Positions 58,926 through 64,000 of a DNA stretch of 64,000 nucleotides are shown one piece after another. A program made the translations under genes and the position numbers. Source of the stretch: Tachypleus tridentatus (Eukaryota > Arthropoda > Merostomata > Xiphosura > Limulidae); NCBI RefSeq assembly GCF_004210375.1, contig NC_134834.1, positions 137,425,009 to 137,489,008 on the forward strand, written 5' to 3'. Position 1 is the first letter of the stretch. Every line of letters starts with the position of its first letter. The notes below the pieces were generated by a model. It did not search any database. It worked only from the letters and a program-made list of their open reading frames with translations, and was not told the DNA's origin.

Positions 58926-59663
58926 TATTAATATAGGTATAAAGGTGTTCCTTTGTATTGGTTTATTTTGGGCTTGAGTTGTTGTATAAATAAGACTTCT
59001 GTAATTTTGCGTTTGTTTCTTTATTTGTGTTTCTTTGATTTGCAGTTTTCTAAAACGTGTGAGTGTGACTTTTTGTGTTCTGTGAATTTGGTTTCCATTT
59101 TTCTACTTGTTTCTTCAATATATAAGTCGTGGCAGTTATCACATTGTATTTTATAAATAATGTTGGTGTGATGTTTGTCAGCCTAGTTTTTACGTAGTGT
59201 AGATCTTAGTTTTGTGCCTGTTTTTTGAATACATTTGGTATTAACTGGAATGCCATATTTTGTTACTAGTTTTTGCCAAATGTTGGTTATTTGTCTGCTG
59301 ATGTGGGGAATATATTGTATGCAGCAGTGTATAGTTTCGTGATTTTTTAAATCGTGAGATATATTTACTTTTGTTAGTTGATTTTGCTTTCTGTCTAGGT
59401 GTGTGCGTATAATGTTTTCTACGGTTTGTTGAGGAAACTTATTAATATTGATGAAGTATTGTTATATTTTGTCTAATTCGTCGTTAATTTTATCTGATGA
59501 GTATAGTTTTATGGCTGCGTTTATTTGGTTTCTTAGTATGTTGAGTTTTTGTTTTATTTCATGTGCTGAGTCCCAAGGAATGTATTGTCCAGTATGGGTG
59601 ATTTTCGGTGGATTTCTGTTTTAAACTGTGCATCGGTTCTTGTAATTTTTGAGGTTAAGAAAT
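58926..59663 (-). pseudogene. Degraded PLE endonuclease and RT C-terminus
   Basis: Minus-strand sequence corresponds to 47423-48199 of the first element: the RT tail from about FLTSKI to the region around QNIIRTH, then the GIY-YIG block (HDLYIEETSRKMET-like) and the PLYLY end. Point changes introduce stops. Motifs A-C of the RT are absent because of truncation at the inversion. Confidence 0.75.
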
Positions 59664-59846
59664 GATAATACCAGTTAATACCAAATTTATTCAAAAACCA
59701 GGCACAAAACTCAGGTCTATACCTTTATACCTATATTAATAAATATAATTCAACATTTAAGCACGCCCTCTACATTCCTACACTCAATTATACAATCGCC
59801 TTCAAACATGTAGTCAGCTATCAGTCAGTTGCCTCTTTCTTTCTTT

Positions 59847-59888
59847 GTGAACCTGACGATGACCGAAGAAGGTCGAAACGATGTTCGC
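59847..59888 (+). ncRNA. Hammerhead-ribozyme-like motif, PLE 2 right arm
   Basis: GUGAAC, CUGACGA, GACC-GAAGAA-GGUC, GAAACGAU and GUUCGC. Stem I is complete, but the base expected to be U before the cleavage position is A. Confidence 0.48.
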
Positions 59889-59955
59889 TCCTCTACATAG
59901 AGTTTTCTCTATCCATACCAGCCGTTTTTACATATATATATATATCTGTAACAAA

Positions 59956-61265
59956 TCTGATGTTTTTAGCTTGATGACCAAAAGACTTAAAATTGCAGAA
60001 CAAAGAGAAAGATCTGACACCACGAAAGAGTGACAGGTAAATGTCAGCAGTTTTCAAGGTAGCAGTTCATTATCATCCATATAGTGTATTCATGAAGAAG
60101 ATATAATTTGAAAAGGACACTCTTTCTTCTAAGTCTCTAAGACTTTCCCACATCTTTGTTTGCTTTTTTCTCCTATTTAGGAGGATTTTTATTAACTGTC
60201 CTAGTGATGTGGTATAATGTTGTAGTTTTTGGGGTTTTTTTACACATGAATAATGTTGATGCTAAATTTTATTTCAGAAGCAGGATATTCTACACTAAAC
60301 TGTTAGTAAATAATTATGCTACCACCATCATTTCAAAGTGTGACGTAAATTAACAAATACAAATACAACTTACCGTGTGTTATTGTTGAGCAGTTTTTAA
60401 CTCAACAATTAGATTTCGTAGTGGGTGGTATAAGTAACCCACAGCTTTGGCTCTGAGTGAAACCAAGAGTGGAATACAATTAACCTTTCTAAAGTCCATA
60501 AAATAATTTAAATTGATAGATTAACTTTACCCGTCACTGTCACTGGGGACGGATACTTTTGTTTGTATTATATAATCAATGTTGTTTGATTATATTTTGT
60601 ACAATAAAAGGAAATTCTGTATCACCCATATTGCAAACTTCAATTTGTTTACAGTTTTATTAAACGTAACTTTTGATCACAGGCTTTTGGCCTTCCAATA
60701 AAATACTTCATTGCAGAGGTACCCGTTAAATGTTCCAGTTAATAATGCAAAACTAGATTTAAAACACGTTAATACTGCTTATAGTATAATATAATATACT
60801 ATGTTACACCCTACTATTATAAAAGAATATTAATAATGCTTCATTAACGATACGCTTTGTTGATTAAGTTAAGTAGTACATATTATAGTTAGATTATTTT
60901 ATCTACGTGACCTTTATCTATCTCTGGACATGTGTTTGTTTTGATTTGTGTATTGCTCCGTTCATTCCCTATATTGGTGATGTAGCATTTTATAAATGGA
61001 TAAATATATATTAAATGTTAATTTCCATCAGTATATATAAAGATTATAAATACATTTATACAGAGGATAATAAACAACTTCATAATTTTGTTATGCTAGG
61101 ATATGCCCACCCTTATTAATATCAACCTATGTTGCTATCTCTGCTGTAGAAAAGTTTGTCTCTGTAATACTCTTGAGCCATAAAAACATCCAAAGTTCTC
61201 CACTTACTGCATAAAATGTATACATAATATGAGCAAGCATTTGCTATGAAAATATATCACACATA
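59956..61265. other. AT-rich intergenic DNA, no gene seen
   Basis: Only short open frames without resemblance to known proteins. Confidence 0.5.
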
Positions 61266-61390
61266 TGTTTGTTTGTTTAGAATAAAACTCAAAGCTACAC
61301 AATGGGCTATATGCACTTTGCCTACCAAGGGTATCGAAACCTGATTTTTAACGATGTGAGTCCGCAGACTTATTGCTATGCTGCTGGAGG
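61266..61390 (-). repeat. SINE-B, full length
   Basis: AAAGCTACACAATGGGCTAT, GCCTACCAAGGGTATCGAAA, TTTTAACGATGTGAGTCCGC and a degraded A box at the right end. Confidence 0.85.
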
Positions 61391-64000
61391 ACATCACTCA
61401 TAAGAGCTAGAATGAATGAATTCAGAGATGAGAAAACGTTGCGCTTCACCAGTACGTTCTTGAAACGGTCATAATAGATAAGTTTCTTGGCCATCTGTAG
61501 GAAATGACGTTAAATTTGTCTCTCTCTCTCTTTTTTTTAATAGAGAAAAATCCAGTTTTTCCGTAAAGAATCACATGATCAGTATTATATTTTTACACAC
61601 ATCAATAACAATACTACAGAGAAGCCAGTTTCATTGTGTGTGAATCAACTGTGTGAGCATTCAGCTGAATTTCTGGCTATTTCACTATCGACTGACACCT
61701 GATTAAAATATGCTCACACGCACGTAGCCTTTACACAGTCTTGCAGTTGAGCTTCTAACAAATTTCACACTCAATCAAGATCTCTGCCAGACACTTAGAT
61801 ACTCCGGAAACGTGGTTGACCTTAAATATTTCTTTATCGTTTGCCCACTGCAACTGTCATAGGCCTCGTCTGCTATATATTTCATGAATGGTTATATTGT
61901 ATATTTGTTTAATCTCTGTTGTTAACATATTTGAAACTTTTGTGAATAATTTTAGGAGAAAGGTATTAACTTTCTAGGAGCAACATCACGATTCAACTGA
62001 TAGACCCCAGATTACTTTACCACAGGCCAAAAAAATCTAAAATCCTATAACTTACCGTTGGACTTGTTCGGAATCCTATGAAATAGCATAGTTTGTACTA
62101 CTGTAAATTTGTGTGTCATTTCTTGCATACGTATTATACATAAGGGTTAATAGATTTTTTCTCAGTGAAGATAGTTGTGAGCAAAACAAGCAGAAAACAT
62201 AAGAAGCGGACAAATACTCAAAGATGACGTAAGACTGATGTTTTAACAGTATTAACTTGGCCAATCATTAGTGTCCAACAATACACAGCACTACATTTAT
62301 CCAGTTGCTAATATTTTCATTTTGGATGAAAAAAACAAAAACAAAACTGTTGTACTCTTATAGCAAGGATAAGTACTGCGTACTGCTATGGAATCATATG
62401 CCTTGGAATTGTACTACCAACTCCTATTTCCTCACATCATGCTATTTGGTACTGTTTGCAGTTATAGACGTGATAGCTGTGTTGTCTTCGAGGTTATGAA
62501 TCTAATACTTAGCAATTTGTGGCCAGAACTGAACATATTAATGCTAGTGAATGATGTATATTCACTGTTGAAGGTAAACACAGGCCCTTGGTTGAAATAT
62601 GTCTTGCAACCAAAAATGTTTAACCTTATGAAAAGCCTAAAATCTTGATTCATTTTAGGTATGAGACATGACCTAATGCCACATTTTTGTTGCTTGAGAT
62701 ATAAATGTTAATTCGGTTTACCTCTACGCATAAATGTATGATGTATATCCTCAATATATACTAGTATGCTACAAAAAGTGATGTTACTGCTTTCAAGTAA
62801 GTGTGAAGAAAATAACATTAGATTTCCACTCACTCCATAGTAAAATAACTGAGAAACCAGCAAAGAGCAGAAATTTATTTTTGCAGAATATGGTTTGATG
62901 TGCTTCAATTTCTTTTTGTCTGTCCTATTTAATGTAAAACTTTATCATGAGAGGGAAGTTTCTCAAAACGCGCAGAATTTATACTGCAGCTAAGGTGAAG
63001 ACACCACTTGGCCATTGACTTTGTTTCAGAGGTTTGGAAGAAAAGACATTTTCTGGCATGTAACCAATAGACTGCAATTAAATTCTTGTTAACAAATGTG
63101 TTAACAAATTTTGAAACATTATTTTCTTGAGATCGTCTATAAGGTTTTCACAAAGTTTGTAAAAAAAATCTATAAAAATTAATTAGAGGTCGGATTCCAA
63201 CCTTCAATTTTCACAACAAAACACGCTGTTACTTGTAAATAAGGTGGGTATTTTCTTATATATACTTAAAGGAAGACGTTCTCGACTCTAGGGCATGATT
63301 TCTCCACGAAAGCGCTATAGGGGAAAATGGTTTTGAAGACACCTATAACATAAATTGGAGTTTTTGTTACACCGTGTCTTATCTCGTATTTAAATGTAGG
63401 ATTGTCTGCATGCGTTATTACCAAAGAGGATCATTGGATGCAAGTAATTTAGACAAATGACAAATTATGAATACAACTTCTCTTACTAAAGGTTCTGACT
63501 GAGTTTGCTAAAGCTGATGTAGCAGTCAACTTGCACTAATGATATGTTGGTTTATTTAGACAATCATTGGTTTTAAATCGCATGGCATGTACTGCAGATG
63601 ATATGTTATTAAGGTGTGTTTTGAGTGAACACTGAAGCGTCTAGGAATATTATTATCTTGTTGCACGTTAGCACAACTTTGTTCAGGCAAAGTCAGAATA
63701 AGTGGAGAGATACGTATTCAACTTCGTTTTGACACTGTTGCTTGATGAATGGAGGCAGTTGTTTCCAATTTGGGCCCAGGCATTGGTATCTTAGAATGTA
63801 CCTGAGATAGAAGTGTTAACTGGGGTTACTCATGCAAAGTTTCCAGTGCCAACCACACTGGGCATAAAAACAGTTATTTGCATGCAAGAATGTTGAGAAG
63901 GCGGTAGTAGAGCTTCCAAACCTGTGTGTTGTGTCTTATTATTTGCTATGGACCATAATTACTTTCTGTTCAGAAAAAGGCTGCTTTTATTTAAACACTT
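61391..64000. other. Intergenic DNA, no gene recognised
   Basis: Short open frames cluster at 62305-62653 on both strands but resemble nothing known. I see no repeat I can name. Confidence 0.45.

Larger units (their letters stand above)
58694..59939 (-). mobile_element. Second Penelope-like element, truncated and inverted
   Basis: Bounded by 16-bp duplications ATATATCTGTAACAAA (58678-58693 and 59940-59955). From 58694 to about 59663 it is minus-strand terminal repeat, GIY-YIG region and the C-terminal part of RT. From about 59664 to 59939 a + strand arm follows, with a short ORF piece (ACCAGGCACAAAACTCAGG) fused to the terminal repeat and the endonuclease deleted. The layout mirrors the 45.5-48.4 kb element in opposite orientation. 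Confidence 0.88.

Overview
The window is nuclear DNA from an arthropod, AT-rich and mostly non-coding. I infer a chelicerate, most likely a horseshoe crab (Limulus or Tachypleus type). The reasons are the spliced gene at the left edge, which is of an arthropod leucine-rich-repeat family, and the dense population of tRNA-headed SINEs, whose commonest type I recall from horseshoe crab sequence. That recollection was not searched.

Only one host gene is well supported. It is a secreted leucine-rich-repeat protein on the + strand (55-3774) resembling the non-catalytic subunit of Oplophorus luciferase. Four exons fit together in splice phase, and exon 1 is little more than the start codon. Exon 2 carries a 1-base frameshift in a T run. 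Weak candidates for further exons lie at 49349-49596, 50726-50758 and, on the minus strand, 55437-55640.

Most of the rest is mobile DNA. (1) Three tRNA-headed SINE families (called A, B and C here) occur on both strands. Many copies have clear target-site duplications, and some are nested in one another or in other elements. (2) A dead Tc1-like transposon lies at 5.2-6.5 kb. (3) Two Penelope-like elements (PLEs) lie at 45.5-48.4 and 58.7-59.9 kb, with an inverted 5' arm, a reverse transcriptase, a GIY-YIG endonuclease and hammerhead-ribozyme-like motifs. Two short PLE derivatives lie at 29.94-30.11 and 52.51-52.60 kb. (4) A roughly 5.2 kb block at about 29.66-34.89 kb carries two divergent broken genes of uncharacterised repeat-borne protein families. 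Between them is a 90-bp array of heat-shock-element-like 10-mers. The block appears to sit inside a ~115-bp tandem repeat array seen on both sides of it. (5) A dispersed repeat of about 570-590 bp carries consensus heat-shock elements (20.4-21.0, 45.0-45.5/48.5 and 57.96-58.27 kb). (6) There are several minisatellites and a local 205-bp duplication.

Region by region: 0-4 kb LRR gene; 4-11 kb SINEs and Tc1 relic; 11-28 kb AT-rich DNA with scattered SINEs, minisatellites and a heat-shock-like repeat; 28.4-36 kb tandem array with the two-gene element; 35.5-40.8 kb an almost CpG-free block; 41-43.2 kb duplications; 45-48.5 kb PLE inside a heat-shock-like repeat; 48.6-57.6 kb SINEs and weak exon candidates; 57.9-60 kb second heat-shock-like repeat and PLE; 60-64 kb nothing recognisable except one SINE.
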